DNA of 64,000 nt from Carnegiea gigantea (taxonomy: Eukaryota; Streptophyta; Magnoliopsida; Caryophyllales; Cactaceae): the NCBI GenBank assembly GCA_029747015.1, contig JAKOGI010002397.1, positions 1 to 64,000 on the forward strand, written 5' to 3'. The notes under the pieces are model-generated. The model was not told the origin of the DNA and searched no databases. It saw only the letters and a list, made by a program, of their open reading frames with translations. This document shows positions 12,420 to 24,392 of the stretch, in pieces; position 1 is the first letter of the stretch, and every line of letters begins with the position of its first letter. The position numbers and the translations under genes were made by a program.

Positions 12420-14300
12420 CGCCCCCATGCTTATCTCTTACTTGTCCCCAAGCAAGACTATGCTATGAAAAATCAGGGAGGATGGCGGACCTCTAAACAC
12501 ACCCTCTTCAAGGGAAAGGATGGAGGACCGACGAATCACGCTAATCATGCAGTGAAGGTGGTCAAGTCAAGGTGTGCAAGAAAATCTCAATAAAAATGTA
12601 TGCAATGTCATCCATGAATCACCTTACCCAAATGAAACACACCACACACCCCAATATTGAAAAACATAGTAGGACATAACCTTCCTCAACAAATGATGAG
12701 TAAGCAAGACTGGTAGGACCTCACTTTAAGGCAAAGTGGAACACTCCTCTCAATGTGTTTGAAATATGTAACAAGGGCACGCTCAATACTCCAACCAATG
12801 AGGCAAACTACCATATGCTTGGTAACGTTCTCTACTCTCCACCGCAAAAATGCAATATGCAATGTGTCAATCATGAGGGCTTGCGATAAGGATGTAATGG
12901 GGCTAAGGTCAAAGGTGAGAAGTGGAATAATTTGGGAAAGTGGAGCTATTAGTCAAAGACTAGGGAGCAAGAACACTTCCATAATTCAGCATTATAGATA
13001 CAACTTCACACCAACTTGCGAATCGAGTTGCAAAGCTCGCAAAAACCTCTAAGGAGAAACCAACAAGCTTATTGCAAAAAGCTTCCACGCTACCCATTTT
13101 ATTTGCAACTTCTCATTTCATTTTTTTTTCTCTTTTTTTTTTTGAGAAGCAAAAAGGATGCACATTGGATAGCATTGGAAGTACAAAAATTAATTCGTAA
13201 TTTTCCCAAAAACGAGCCACTAGTATTATGCCCGCAGTGAATAATCAAATGCCCCAAATGGCCAAACTACATTATGAAAGTGTCGCCCCACTAGACCTTG
13301 ACAAGGGTGAAGGAAATACGCACAGGTTAAGTGTGTAATTGATATGGTGCAACAACAACAACAGGGGGAAAGGCACAAAGGGCTGCCAAAGGGGTAACAT
13401 GCAACAACGGGTAGCTTTTTGGCTAATGTGGCTATGTGAATGAAAATTGCCTCAACCATGTCAACACATGCAATTGCTAAGTGCAGTTTCAAGGAGAAAA
13501 AGATCAAGTTCCAGAGATGCATCATGGAGGAGTCACACATGAAAGGAAGTAGAGACTATATGTAATGAATAGTCATTAGGCTCAAGAATCTCACAGGTAA
13601 ACCTACCACAGTCAAGTGACTTACTCCAAGGTATGTCCCATTCATCAAGGTTAATCAAGTCAAACTACATGAATCTCAGGGGTAGTTAGCATGCAACACA
13701 GGGCAGAGAAACTACAGATGACAAAACAAGCACAATTTGCACAAAGACTCACACCAAGACAAGTCACGCCTCAACACACAGCCCAACATGATCAATCAAT
13801 CATCACCCCTTTCAATCTCAGCACAATTTGTTTTTTCTTTTTTCAAAGCAATAAAACTAGCTACTAAAGCAATAAAGTTATAAAGGATAATGAAGAGAAG
13901 GGTAAGAGATGGTACCTGGGAAGCTTCGAACGCCCGCCTCGATCATTTCTCCTTTTGAATGCAAAAGCTAATCCTATATGCTCTAAACTACATGGTCTGA
14001 TAATAAAAGGGTAAAAACAACCTAGTGCAACTATATGAAGTCCTATCTAAATGATGCAAATACGAACGATGCCAATCGCCCTATCCCGCGATGTTACCCA
14101 AAGAGCGACAAGCTCACCCCCCATGCTTGAGATTTTCATTGTCCTCAATGAAAAGGACACAGAAAAAGGAGATGGGAAGGGGGCGGAGGGAAGAGGGGGG
14201 AGAAACACACTTTTTTTTTTTGTTTTGTTGTTTTTTTGTTTGTTTTTTTTTTTGGGGGGGAAAAACAAAAAGGGCTTGCGTTGCCTCCCAAGAAGCGCTT
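12420..14300 (-). other. 3' noncoding region of inner Athila-like element
   Basis: About 1.9 kb between the protease frame and the 3' LTR. It includes a T-rich tract on the plus strand at 14211-14255 and the conserved signature GCCTCCCAAGAAGCGCTTG (14283-14301), which in other Athila-like elements lies after pol. An open frame of 104 codons at 13540-13226 (minus) has a recognisable counterpart in the outer copy (32225-32506). No RT, RNase H, integrase or envelope motif is present. Confidence 0.7.
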
Positions 14301-14423
14301 GTTTTAGGTCTCAAGCTTGACCCTTACCTCAGGAGGACGAGGCGCGCATACTGGAGGGAGGTGTGGGAATGGAAGAAGTGGATGGTGAGGTAGCCAGCAC
14401 CTCCCCAGGGGTGAAATCAGGCA

Positions 14424-14999
14424 TCAGTGGCACCCAAGGAGGCCCGCCAAGAGCAGCAGTAGGTGAGGGAGGTAGGGGAGGCAGGACAGACGACCGCAGA
14501 TGGGATCCTCCACCCCAATCAGTGATCGCCACTCCCGGAGCGGGTGGGAAAGGAGGGGGGTGGGGGCTGAGGGTGTGGAGTGGGCACCAGGTGTGGGAGG
14601 TTGTGTGGGTGGAGGGAAGTGGAAATCCACGCGCTCACCACAAACGGTGAAGGACATGGTACCCGTCTGCACGTCGATCACCGCCCCCGCAGTTGCAAGG
14701 AATGGGCGACCTAGGATGAAGGGGGCAGGGTAGTCCTCGTCCATGTCGAGGACGACAAAATCACATGGGACCAGGAACTGACCCACCTGGACAGAGACAT
14801 CCTCAAGAATGCCCACAAGCCGCCGAGTAGAGCAGTCGGCAAGCTGAATGACAATGCTGGTGGGTGTAGGATCTCGCAATTGCAGTTTCTGGCAGAGAGA
14901 GAGCGGCATGATGCTCACACTGGCGCCCAAATCACAAAGGGCTTTCTCAATCTGCGTATCCCCTATGCAGCATGGGATACAGAAACTGCCAGGATCCTA
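14424..14999 (-). pseudogene. Inner element retropepsin-like protease
   Basis: The minus-strand frame reads [25 protein letters not shown] is the active-site block of Athila-type aspartic proteases (DLGA in place of DTG/DSG). Downstream are [20 protein letters not shown] and [16 protein letters not shown], the flap and C-terminal half of the fold. A TAG at the upstream end (SPLKL then stop, just below 15000) replaces the CAG of the outer copy, so the gag-protease frame is cut there. The proline-rich tail ends near 14424; the corresponding frame in the outer copy ends ...SSMRASSS before its stop. Confidence 0.8.
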
Positions 15000-15407
15000 C
15001 AGTTTCAATGGCGACCGCTCCGATAGAAGTGAGCTGTAGGATCCGATGACGGGGGCTACTGGGATGTCCCCTGGATCTCCCTTCTTGGACAGGAGCTCTC
15101 GTAGAAATTTAAATTGTGCAGGGGCATTTTTGAGAGCATCCAAAAAGGGGCTACGGCCATAGATTCGGCGTAAGATCTCCAGGAATCGCGCGAATCTAGG
15201 TTCAAGCTGACGTAGCTTGGACCTTGCCAGTCGCTGAGGGTAAGGCACTGGCGGCTGGTAGGGACGAATGGGAGGTATAGGGGTGGCCTCCTCAGTAGAA
15301 CTCATACTCTCTTCCTTCTTCTTTTGCCCCTCAGTTCCTGTAGAGTCAGGAACAGGAATTACCTCCTGAAGAACCATCACTGGGCTCTCCTCTAACCCCT
15401 CTTCCAT
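14997..15407 (-). pseudogene. Inner element gag-protease linker
   Basis: This 136-codon stretch is low in complexity at first (EGQKKKEESMSSTEEATPIP) and then reads RQLEPRFARFLEILRRIYG and FLRELLSKKGDP. These blocks are typical of the gag-to-protease linker of Athila-like polyproteins. It is in the same order as 30213-30720 of the outer copy. It has no known enzymatic role. Confidence 0.7.
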
Positions 15408-15887
15408 CGTGGAAATGGCATTGACGTGGCGGCGGGGATTAACCTCTGGCTGGCCTGGAAGTTGCCCTTGAGGTCAGGACAGGAGGCTCACCTGTTGGGC
15501 AATTTGAGCAATCTGCGTATCCATCGTTTTCTGATGGGCGGCCATGGCATCTACTCTGGAGGTCAGTAGATTGATGGACTCCTTAAGAGTCTCATTGGTC
15601 GTGGTTTGAGTCGCTACGAAGCGTTCCATAAGACTCTCCAGGTGAGATGTAGGTTCGGGAGGTGGAGGTTGTGGAGTGTAGGGAGGTCGGTTGTGGAAAC
15701 CGGGTGGTTGGATGGAATGCTGGGGATGGGGGTTGGGATTTTTGTAAAGGGGGTTCGGGTGACTCTTCCAACCCTGGCTGTAGGAGGTGGGATGGGGGTT
15801 ATTTTGAGGAGGTGAGGTGTAAGTATGGTAGGCGTTGACGTGTTCAATGCTAGAAGGGGCATTGTAGCACTCAACGGCAATATGGCC

Positions 15888-16292
15888 CTATACACCGCAT
15901 GCCTCACAAACGGCATAGATCCCTATGGATGGCCCTGTAGAAGTGGCTGATGAGGTAGTCATTTTTTCCAGGCGCTGTGCGAGGGCATCCACCCTGCTCG
16001 CTAGGAGCGTCACAGCGTCAACCTCGTGCTTGCCACTGCCCCTTTTGGGGGTGGCTCTCTCACTCGACCAGTGATAGTTGTTGGAAGCCATCTCTTCCAA
16101 CAACGCCTTTGCTGCTTCAATAGACTTGCCCATTAGTGCACCCCCCGCTGCGGCATCAACTGAGATCTTCACTGACCGCTTCAATCCATTGTAGAAAGTT
16201 TGGATTAGAAGCCAGTCAGGAACTCTGTGGTGGGGCCACTGGCGCTGGAGGTCCTTGAATCCCTCCCAGGCCTCATAAAGAGACTCACCATC
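15888..16292 (-). pseudogene. gag: Inner element gag, C-terminal part
   Basis: Downstream of the TAG that ends the N-terminal frame, the same frame continues through ESLYEAWEGFKDLQ, WLLIQTFYNGL and VDAAAGGALMGKSIEAAK to CEACGV. There a TAG replaces the CAG of the outer copy, just inside the CCHC zinc knuckle. The remainder of the knuckle follows after the stop (15887 downward). Confidence 0.8.
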
Positions 16293-16820
16293 CTACTGGG
16301 CAAAGGAGGTGATGTCTGTCCTCAGCTTGGAAGTCTTGCCAGGTGGGAAGTACTTGCTGAGGAATGCCTTTGAGAGTACTTCCCAAGTGTTGAACGAGTT
16401 GGGCTCCTCGTTTTGTAGCCAGTCGCTAGCTCTATCCCGCAGTGAGAAGGGAAAGAGCCGTAGGCAGATTGCGTCGGTGGACACCCCGTTCAGCTTGATG
16501 GTATCACACTTCGCTAGGAAACTGCGAAGGTGTACGTTGGGGTTTTCCGAGGGGTGCCTGCTGAATTGCTCCCTCTCCACAAAAGTAATCAGTTCGGGGC
16601 TGAGCTCGAAATTGTTAGCCTCGATGACGGGGCTAACGATGGAGGAGGTTATGCTCGATGCTTGAGGGAGGGCATAATCTCGCAACACTTGATGATCTTG
16701 CTCAGCCATGATGACTTGTGCTTGGTGCCTCTTTCTTGCACTGCTTTGCCTTCGGGCGGTGGCTTCGATTTCTGGGTCAAAAGGAGCAAGTGGTTGATCC
16801 CTTTGGCTATGCCTGCGCAT
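16293..16820 (-). pseudogene. gag: Inner element gag, N-terminal part
   Basis: The ATG at 16820 opens MRRHSQRDQPLAPFDPEIEA. The frame is open for 175 codons through the Retrotrans_gag core (LRLFPFSLRDRASDWLQ, AFLSKYFPPGK) to TSFAQ. It then meets a TAG where the outer copy has CAG. It is better preserved than the outer N-terminus because the CGA that became TGA there is intact here. Confidence 0.88.
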
Positions 16821-16955
16821 ACAAAACTAACACTACCAGGGCGTAAACGGTTTCAAGCATAAATGGGGGAGGGGGAAACGAAGAGGAGAGAAATAGGAAA
16901 AGAAAAAGCCTAGACTAGAGTCCGCTAACCGATTCTAATATTGAAGGGCGCAAAT

Positions 16956-16975
16956 TCCCCAGCAACGGCGCCAAA
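16956..16975 (-). promoter_or_regulatory. Primer binding site of inner Athila-like element, tRNA-Asp type
   Basis: On the minus strand, TGGCGCCGTTGCTGGGGA lies immediately downstream of the 5' LTR and matches the Asp-type primer site of Athila/Tat elements with one change. Confidence 0.88.
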
Positions 16976-16979
16976 AACT

Positions 16980-18386
16980 TGTTAGCAGTTTTAATTACCG
17001 CAAGTGCACAGCGTAGCTGTAGCTAGCAACCGACAAGTACGGGTCGAATCCACAGGGAACTTGGCTTCAACTACAAGAACTAATTAGACCACTCAAGCTA
17101 GGCAGTCACAGTTGGAGTTCTGGGATTAAACTAAGGGAAACAATAATGATTTAAAGATGAAATAAACAGCAGAATAGAAAATACTCAGGTTGGAATTAAC
17201 AGCACAAATATGCTAGCGAATCAATTACTAGCCCTACCAAACATCTCCCAGGCATGCATCATGAATGGATAAATTGTCAAATAAGCACATCTCCTCCCTC
17301 TCTCAAGGGTCGAAGATTAATCCTAAAACTATAGTCGCCTATTTTCATGGGACTAAGAGTCAAAGGATTACAAGATCTACAATTTCAAATCCCGATTAGA
17401 ATCCTAGCTATTTTCATGTTAAAACCCCAATCGTCTGCTAAGACGCACTAGGTAAAGGTTTCGTCTCTCAACGCTCCCCTAAACCTCAATAAAAAGGATG
17501 AATGTTCTTTCCAGCATTTCATCGAGCATGTGGCGTGCATAGCAGAATTCATAGTTGCACAACGAAGGGAGAGCAGGGATTGGGCCAGTACAAGATTCAA
17601 CTACACATATGCGGCGTCAATCCCAACCTAAGTTGAGAGATTTAGCCTACAGTCATGTTTAATGCAATAATCGCAACAATCAATCCAACAATCATGATAA
17701 CCAAACTCTAAAACAACCAAAAACAAGCGAGAGAATAAAAGAGGGCAAGAACCCGGAATTAATTGTATAAACTGAAGGCAGAATCGAACTCCAATCCCAA
17801 AATTACAATCCAAGAGCGTCAAGATTAAACACTAAAACTGAACCTAAAATCCCCTAAAGAGAGTTCTGAGAGAAAACTGAACGTGAAATTAAGCGTCAAA
17901 ACTGAATGTCCCTCAAAACAGCCCCGAAGGAAAATTTAAGTCGCGTCGCGGAACAGGGGTGGCACGGTCGTGCCAGACGGCATGACACCACCGTGCCAAA
18001 TTTCTGGAGAATCGCCAAAGCCGTTTTGGGGAACCGGCCACGCGGCACGGTCGTGCCACGCCGCACGGTCAGGCCATGCCATGTGGCGGCCAGTTCAAGT
18101 TTTCGGTTCTTCGCGGTTTGCCCTGTCGCGTGTGTTCGATTCTCCGGGACTTCCGTACGATGCTTTTTCATAGCTTTTCTAGCCTTCTTGGCACCCCTTT
18201 CTGCTAAATATTGTTCATCTTTCCGTCTTTTCAATAAAGTTCCCGAAAATATCGAAAGATGTTATATGAGTGAAAAGTATACAAAAGGAGGCCGATTTGA
18301 CCCTTCCTTAACGCAATTAAATGTGAAAACGGGGGAGGAAATGGGTCAAACAGGGGTTAAAAATAGTACAAAATAGAGGTTCATCA
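16980..18386 (-). repeat. 5' LTR of inner Athila-like element
   Basis: The LTR is 1407 bp and closely matches 11018-12419. It contains TGGCACGGTCGTGCCA at 17960-17975 and a variable GGCAC/GTGCC cluster at about 18028-18090 that differs from the 3' LTR. Confidence 0.95.
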
Positions 18387-18567
18387 CCCAGCAGGATGGT
18401 GAGTCTCTTTATGAGGCTTGGGAGAGATTCAAGGACCTCTAGCGCCAGTGCCCCCACCACGGAGTTCCTGACTGGCTCCTAATCCAAACTTTCTACAATG
18501 GATTGGAGCGGTCAGTGAAGATCTCAGTTGATGCCGCAGCAGGGCGTGCACTAATGGGCAAGTCTAT
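18387..18567 (+). pseudogene. gag: Outer element gag, middle fragment between the two nested insertions
   Basis: After the duplicated CCCAG the outer gag frame resumes as QDGESLYEAWERFKDL. It then has a TAG at 18440-18442 where the inner copy has CAG, and continues RQCPHHGVPDWLLIQTFYNG and VKISVDAAAG to the Copia insertion. The last five bases TCTAT (18563-18567) are that element's target duplication. Confidence 0.88.
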
Positions 18568-20177
18568 TGCTGAGTTCGTGAGTATCCAACCACAAGAGGG
18601 GGGGTGAATTATGGTATCTGATTTTCGCGTTGTAGATAACAAACACCCTCACAGAGGTTGTTCTCAAGTGACAAACACCCTGATAGCTTGTTTGCACGGG
18701 GTGTTCTCAAATATTGCAGAGGCGAAAATCACCAAGATAGATGCGGAAAATGAAGCACACACAATTTTTACGTGGAAAACACCTCTAGCCCAACTGAGGT
18801 GTGAAAAACCACGACCTACCTCGTGTAGGATTTAACCACTTTCACTAACGGGCTTCACACGTTACAAATGTAACACACCTTGTTACAACTTGCAACCACG
18901 TAACCTTCTTCCCAAAGACAGGTTACACCACGTCCAACCTTCGCAAGATTAGACACGTCCAAGTCCACACGACTAGGACACACTCACTCACTTTTCTGAT
19001 TCAAGATCAGGGTTACAAACCCCTTACAGGGGGTGCTTCTCACTAAGCAGATGTAAGGTACAATGAAGATCCTATTATGCCAATGGTATGAAAACTCAAA
19101 ATCAAACACAGCTTGTCACGGTTTGCTTTTCAGAATGAAGCTCAAGAATCTTTGAGTGTAAACCGAGTTTTCTGATTTTCCTGGATTTTTTCAAAAGGCT
19201 GTGTTTATGCAAATTCAAACCGAGTTTTCTATCTCTCTGTTTTTCGAGTGTTTTGAATATCTGTATATATCTGTCTGCGTGTATATGCTGGGAGAGAAAA
19301 AGCTGAGGCTTTTAAACAAAAAAACCAACGGTCATAAACCACAGAATCAGCTAAGTATGGAAATTGTTTTGCAAAATTATCCAACGGCTAATGATTAATT
19401 TAACCCAAAATATAAGGGATTTTGTTATCTTAAAAGATAACCCTTATCTTCCCATAACCGTGAAGAGGTTTAAAGAGATTTTCAGCTTTTACCAAATCCG
19501 AAAATATAGTCAAAGGAAATTTTTTCCTTTAAGTTTTGGCAAATCTCCAAAACTTATTTTCGAAATTCTCCCAAAATATTTTCAAGAAATACCTTTCCAG
19601 AAAAATAGCAGTTTTGAAATTCAAGGAAAGTACTCTAGAGATCTTGGCCAACCAAAATGAATTTTTCAAAAATAATCGGGTATGGCCACTGCAGTTCAGA
19701 AACACCCTAGGCACCCTGTTCGCAGGGTTGTTCGCAACTGGTGTTCTGAAGCACTTAGCGCAAGTACCGATTCAAGAAGTGTTTAAAAATGATGTTTTCA
19801 ATATTGGCATATTAACAAGAGTCTAATTAAATAAAACCTATGTACCCAAGACTTCTTGTTTTGAGCCAGTCATCTTGTCCGAGATTTGTAGAGCTGCTGC
19901 GAACACCAAGGCCACCTTGTTTGCTGGGGTTGTTCTTTGCATTGCTAGAGTTCAGGAACACGCTTTACAATCAACTGTCGAGATGGTGTTCTTGACTTAA
20001 TATAGAATCACCAAGTAAAACCTGTCTAGAAGACATTCTCACATGTAGCAAACCAGTTAATACAATAAAGATCACAAACACCAGTTAGGCCTGTTTGGAG
20101 ATCGTGTTCGGAGCAACATTACTTGGACAAATTTTTACACTTGGATTTGTTATCATCAAAACTAAATATAATCAACA
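18568..20177 (-). repeat. 3' LTR of SIRE-like Copia element
   Basis: The LTR is 1610 bp. Its plus-strand start TGCTGAGTTCGTG has one change from the TGTTGAGTTCGTG of the other two LTRs in the window. It ends AATCAACA. It is rich in GTGTTC, GAACACC and CCTGTT words. Confidence 0.95.
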
Positions 20178-20193
20178 AATTCCCCCTTTTTGA
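20178..20193 (-). promoter_or_regulatory. Polypurine tract of SIRE-like element
   Basis: On the minus strand AAAAAGGGGGAATT directly abuts the 3' LTR. It is the expected primer for plus-strand synthesis and confirms the orientation. The same tract recurs beside the LTR at 62289-63863. Confidence 0.88.
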
Positions 20194-20272
20194 TGATGAC
20201 AAACCAAGTGACCATATTGACAAAATTTAAACGCGCTTAACAACGTTTAATGCTGATAGAGATCTGCTGATA

Positions 20273-20356
20273 GGGATCCTCTAGGTGCTAGGTCATATCT
20301 GGGATCCTCTAGGTGCTAGGTCATATCTGGGATCCTCTAGGTGCTAGGTCATATCT
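20273..20356. repeat. Three perfect 28-bp tandem repeats
   Basis: The unit GGGATCCTCTAGGTGCTAGG plus TCATATCT occurs three times without change, just inside the 3' LTR. The same array begins at 63959 in the other copy and is cut by the window end, so it belongs to the family and is not a local expansion. It has no spacers and is not a CRISPR. Confidence 0.95.
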
Positions 20357-20534
20357 ATCCATATGGCCTTATTCCCCCTTTTGGCATCATTAAAAAGCAT
20401 AAGCAACAGGAGTAATGCAAGAAAAGCAATATAGAGCACAAGGTGCAAGTAGCATTAATAAAGGGATATTGCATTAAAAACATTACAATGCCAAAAAACT
20501 GAGATGAGAGGAGACAAGAGAACAGCCTAGAGAA

Positions 20535-22380
20535 TCAGGGAGCAGGGGGTGGTTTCGTTTGCAGAGGAGGGATGCTAGGGGCAAGAGTGGAGAGAAGTGC
20601 AAGCAAATCTTCATGGCGTTTGGCCGAGAGAGCTCGTTCCTCAGCAAGAGCAGCCTTGACAGCTGAGAGCTCATCCTTGAGGCGAGTATTGTCCTCAAGA
20701 ACAGCCTCAACCTTGACGGAAGGTTGCCCAGAAACAGGTGGTCGACGACCCTGTTTGGAGACTGACCCTTCGCCAACCTCATAGCCACACCCTAGCAGAG
20801 TGTCACTCCCAATCTCATCAATGATTTGGGCCGGCACTCTTCGTGTGAGCACGATCCCAAAGTACTAAAGCACCCTTGTCAACAAAAACCCATAGCCAAG
20901 ATCATGTGCCCGGGTGGTGTTCGCAATTCGCTCTATGTGGCGAATCATGATTGCAGGGAGGTTTACTGGTTCCTCCCGATCCAGTAGGTCCACCAGACAT
21001 TGATCGAAGGCATCTGCTGAGTTTCGCCCTTGACCTCGCGGTATTATGTTCTTGATGGTGAACATAAACAGTAGTTGGTGCAGGGAGGTCATTTCACCCT
21101 TCTTAACCGAGAGGGGTGTTCTCAGGCCCTGTTTTTGACTAAGGCGTTTGGACACCTCTAAGAGCCTGGCTGTTTCCAGGGCTGTTTTGTCTTCCCTCAC
21201 ATACACAGCAAATTCACGAGAGGGGATGCCCAGAATATCACTCAGGGTGGCTTTATCAAAGGAAAAATGACACACATTGACAGCACTTGTCACCACCCCA
21301 TTTGTGACAGAGCAGTTGGCATAGATTTCAGCCAACTCGGGCACAGAACACCCTTGCTGGGTATTTGCAAACAAATCAAGCCAGCCTTGGGCTCGAAGCT
21401 TATTCAAGAACACCCCCAGACCCTGTTCCTCAAAAAAGCTTACATTCACTACCTTCCCCCTGACGACATTGCGCTTCAGCAACTGCGCCTGTTTGTCAGA
21501 CATAGGAGAGGGAGTGAACTGCTTTGGGCGTTTAAGGACAGGAACAGAGGTGGTAGTTTCTGGTAGGGGGCTGTTCTGGGCTTTCGCTTGAGGGGTGTTT
21601 TGGCAGGAGAGGGCTTCACAGCAGGTTTATTGGTCGGTTTTGGAGGAGCTTGGTCTTCAGAGGACTCGGAAAACACCGGTGTCCCCTGTTTGAAGGTGGT
21701 GTTCTCAGAGTCAGAACTCGAGAACCCTTCAGAAGAAGAAGAAATCTCCTCGATGATAGGAGTAGAGGGTTTGGAGGTACGAGAGCGGATTGAAAAGCGA
21801 TTCTCGCAGACTTGCGAGAGGGCTTAGAGGATTGAGGAGAAGAGGGAGTTTGTGAGGGTTGAGACCTTAGTTGTGGCCTTGTTCTTGGCGTTCTACTACG
21901 CCTAGCCATGATTTTCACCCTCTTCCTTTTCTCTCCAGTTCGAGCGACCGGAGTGGGGGTTTCAGCCTCAGGGAGAGAATTCTTCTCGAGACTCTCCTCG
22001 GACGACTCATTCGACTTCCCTTGGAAGTCAATAGGCAGATCCTCCACAACCACACCTTCGACAGAGGCAGCCCCTGTTTCTGTCGCGGTGTCAGAGAAAC
22101 AGGGTTCAAAATTAAACCCTTCAGGGGTTTCCAAGAATTGTTCTTGAGACCCCGACTTTGTTCCCTCTGACTCAACTGAAATGGGACAAGCAATTGCCCC
22201 TACGAGGAACACCAATTCCCTTCCACATTCAAAGGGAATATCATCCATCCCCATTCCCACTGATTTTAGAGACAAGCGATTCAGAAATTGGAAAGGCTTG
22301 TAAAGAATTGGGCGAGAAGGAGCAGGAATTGAGGAAGAAAGAACGAGGGCTTTTGATTGAAGAGTGTTGTTGGAAGCCAT
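20535..22380 (-). pseudogene. Third ORF of SIRE-like element (putative plant transposon protein domain, coiled coil)
   Basis: The frame lies downstream of pol where SIRE elements carry an envelope-like ORF. From the ATG at 22380 the frame is Ser/Pro/Glu-rich with a basic patch (EKRKRVKIMARRSR) for about 200 residues, then shifts near 21680. The segment 21503-20865 (212 codons) reads SVPELAEIYANCSV and HFSFDKATLSDILGIPS. This resembles the 'putative plant transposon protein' domain (FYAN...V.G..v.f....I...LgIP). A TAG at about 20864 precedes 20852-20535, which has a predicted coiled coil (LEDNTRLKDELSAVKAALAE). I see no signal peptide or membrane span, so an envelope role is not supported. Function unknown; the basic patch and coiled coil would fit a nuclear or nucleic-acid-associated protein. 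Confidence 0.6.
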
Positions 22381-22883
22381 TGTTGCTAGAGGAGAGAGAT
22401 TAGGGTTTAAGGAGTTTGCAGGATGTTCGGTTTTTGCTTGAGGGCAAGACGAACGATAGTACTAAGAGCAGGGCATAAAAAGAGAGAGACAGAGAGAGAT
22501 AGAGCAGCCGAATCTTTGAGAAGATCTCTTGAATTGTAACGGGTAGGAGCAATAACATCTTGTGCATTGGGAAGGAAAGCAAACACACCGAGCAACCAAG
22601 GGGTGTACCTGTTCTCTGTATTATGCCGCCGAGCAACCAAGGGGCGTACCTGTTCTCTGTATTATGCCTGTTCTTTGCCGTCTGATCTGATTCGACTGAA
22701 TGGCATTAAGACGGCTCCAGTACATCCCCTTATGCTGTACTAAGTAGATAAGGAAAAAAAAATGCATGCAATACGGGCATATGCAATCACATCCGTTATT
22801 AATAAAATTTGCAAACAGGGGGAGAGAACAGGGTGTAAAGGTTGATCTTACCAAACCCAGTTCATGTTCTGGAAACAGGTATC
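22381..22883 (-). other. Spacer between pol and third ORF, with a 41-bp tandem duplication
   Basis: Noncoding spacer of the SIRE-like element. A 41-bp unit starting CCGAGCAACCAAGGGG is duplicated in tandem at 22588-22669 with one base difference. Each unit contains CCTGTTCTCTG. No open frame here has family features. Confidence 0.75.
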
Positions 22884-24392
22884 TCAGGGTGTTCTCACCA
22901 ACCCTAGTTCCAGTCTATTTCTCTCAAAAAGGTCTCTAGCTAGTGCCTTAGTGAATATATCAGCAATCTGATTTTCCGTTGAGCAAAAATTCATAGAGAT
23001 TAAACCCTTTTCAACATTATCTCTCAAGAAATGATATCGAATGTCAATATGCTTTGTTCTTTTATGTTGACATGGATTTTTGGCAATATTAATTGCACTT
23101 GTGTTATCACAAAAAATAGGAATGCATCCAATGTCAACACAAAAGTCCTTAAGCTGTTGCCTTATCCACAACAGTTGAGCACAACATGAAGCTGTTGCAA
23201 CATATTCAGCTTCTGCCGTGGACATGGCAACTGAATGTTGCTTCTTGGTAGCCCAAGATACCAAACAAGGTCCAAGAAAGTGAGCCATACCTGAGGTACT
23301 CTTTCTATCAACTAGGAATCCAGCATAGTCAGCATCAGCATATCCAACAAGATTAAAATTGCAACCTTTAGGATACCATAGAGCTAAATTGGGTGTATGT
23401 TTCAAATACCTTAGTATCCGTTTAGCAGCCTTAAGATGAGTTTCCGTAGGATTAGACTGAAAACGGGCACATAAACCAACACTAAAAATAATATCAGGTC
23501 TACTAGCGGTTAGGTATAAGAGTGACCCAATCATACCCCGATAGAGTTTCTCCTCAACTGAGGGACTCCCATCATCCATAACCAACTTGGTTGAAGGAGA
23601 ACTAGGAGTGTCTATGGGTTTGGCCGACTCCATCCCAAAACGCTTAAGTAATTCCTTGATATACTTTTGCTGATGGATCATGGTGCCGTTTGGAGTTTGC
23701 TTGATTTGTAAGCCTAAGAAAAAATTAAGCTCACCCATCATGCTCATCTCAAACTCACTCCTCATCATATTTGAAAATTCATTGCATAAATCATGATGAG
23801 TTGCACCAAATATGATGTCATCAACATATATTTGGACAATCAAAAAATGTTCCCCCTTAGATTTTAGAAACAAGGTATTGTCTACCTTGCCTCTTCTAAA
23901 ATCATTTTCAAGTAAAAAACTTGACAACCGTTCATACCAAGCTCTTGGAGCTTGTTTTAAACCATAAAGTGCCTTGTCAAGTTTAAAAACATGATTTGGA
24001 AAATCACCATTTTCAAAACCAGGGGGTTGTTTGACATACACCTCTTCTTTAAGGTATCCGTTTAGGAATGCACTTTTAACATCCATTTGATATATTTCCA
24101 TATGAGCTGCAAAGGCTGTTAAAATTCGAATAGCCTCAATTCTAGCAACTGGTGCAAAGGTTTCTTCGTAATCGATCCCTTCTTCTTGATTGTATCCTTG
24201 TACAACCAGCCGTGCCTTGTTCCTGGTGACTGTTCCTGACTCATCCAGTTTGTTTCGGAACACCCACTTGGTTCCAATGATTGTTCTCTCTGCAGGTTTA
24301 GGTACAAGGTGCCATACCTTATTTCTTTCAAATTGATGAAGCTCTTCTTGCATAGCCGTGATCCAATCTGAATCTGCAAGAGCTTCATTCAC
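22884..24392 (-). CDS. pol: Copia reverse transcriptase and RNase H of SIRE-like element
   Basis: This 502-codon open frame covers the RVT_2 domain and the Copia RNase H. Catalytic aspartates are visible in [11 protein letters not shown] (about residue 104) and YVDDIIFG (about 189-192). [16 protein letters not shown] is the usual block between them. RNase H follows with [19 protein letters not shown] and [14 protein letters not shown], and the frame ends LELGLVRTP. It copies element RNA into DNA in cytoplasmic particles. This part is uninterrupted, but the polyprotein upstream is broken, so it cannot be made from a full-length reading. Confidence 0.93.
   Translation of the reverse strand: MNEALADSDWITAMQEELHQFERNKVWHLVPKPAERTIIGTKWVFRNKLDESGTVTRNKARLVVQGYNQEEGIDYEETFAPVARIEAIRILTAFAAHMEIYQMDVKSAFLNGYLKEEVYVKQPPGFENGDFPNHVFKLDKALYGLKQAPRAWYERLSSFLLENDFRRGKVDNTLFLKSKGEHFLIVQIYVDDIIFGATHHDLCNEFSNMMRSEFEMSMMGELNFFLGLQIKQTPNGTMIHQQKYIKELLKRFGMESAKPIDTPSSPSTKLVMDDGSPSVEEKLYRGMIGSLLYLTASRPDIIFSVGLCARFQSNPTETHLKAAKRILRYLKHTPNLALWYPKGCNFNLVGYADADYAGFLVDRKSTSGMAHFLGPCLVSWATKKQHSVAMSTAEAEYVATASCCAQLLWIRQQLKDFCVDIGCIPIFCDNTSAINIAKNPCQHKRTKHIDIRYHFLRDNVEKGLISMNFCSTENQIADIFTKALARDLFERNRLELGLVRTP

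Larger units (their letters stand above)
11018..18386 (-). mobile_element. Inner Athila-like Gypsy element of the same family, inserted in the gag of the outer copy
   Basis: This inverted 7369-bp element has LTRs at 11018-12419 (3') and 16980-18386 (5'). Its ends match the outer element (TGTTAGC...GGTTCATCA as read on the plus strand). A perfect 5-bp duplication, CCCAG, lies at 11013-11017 and 18387-18391. Removing the element and one duplication restores the outer gag frame. It has the Asp-type primer site, gag with a CCHC knuckle region, and a DLGAS protease, but no RT or integrase. It is therefore a second copy of a nonautonomous family and is younger than its host copy. Its reading frames carry at least three CAG-to-TAG changes relative to the outer copy. 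Confidence 0.95.

Noticed and set aside
12753..13052. Open frame in the Athila-like 3' region (counterpart 32984-32688)
   Set aside because: It lies antisense to the element with no motif. Similarity between the two copies only reflects shared ancestry.
20273..20356. Regular 28-bp repeats, considered as a CRISPR-like array
   Set aside because: The units are directly adjacent with no spacers and lie inside a plant retrotransposon.
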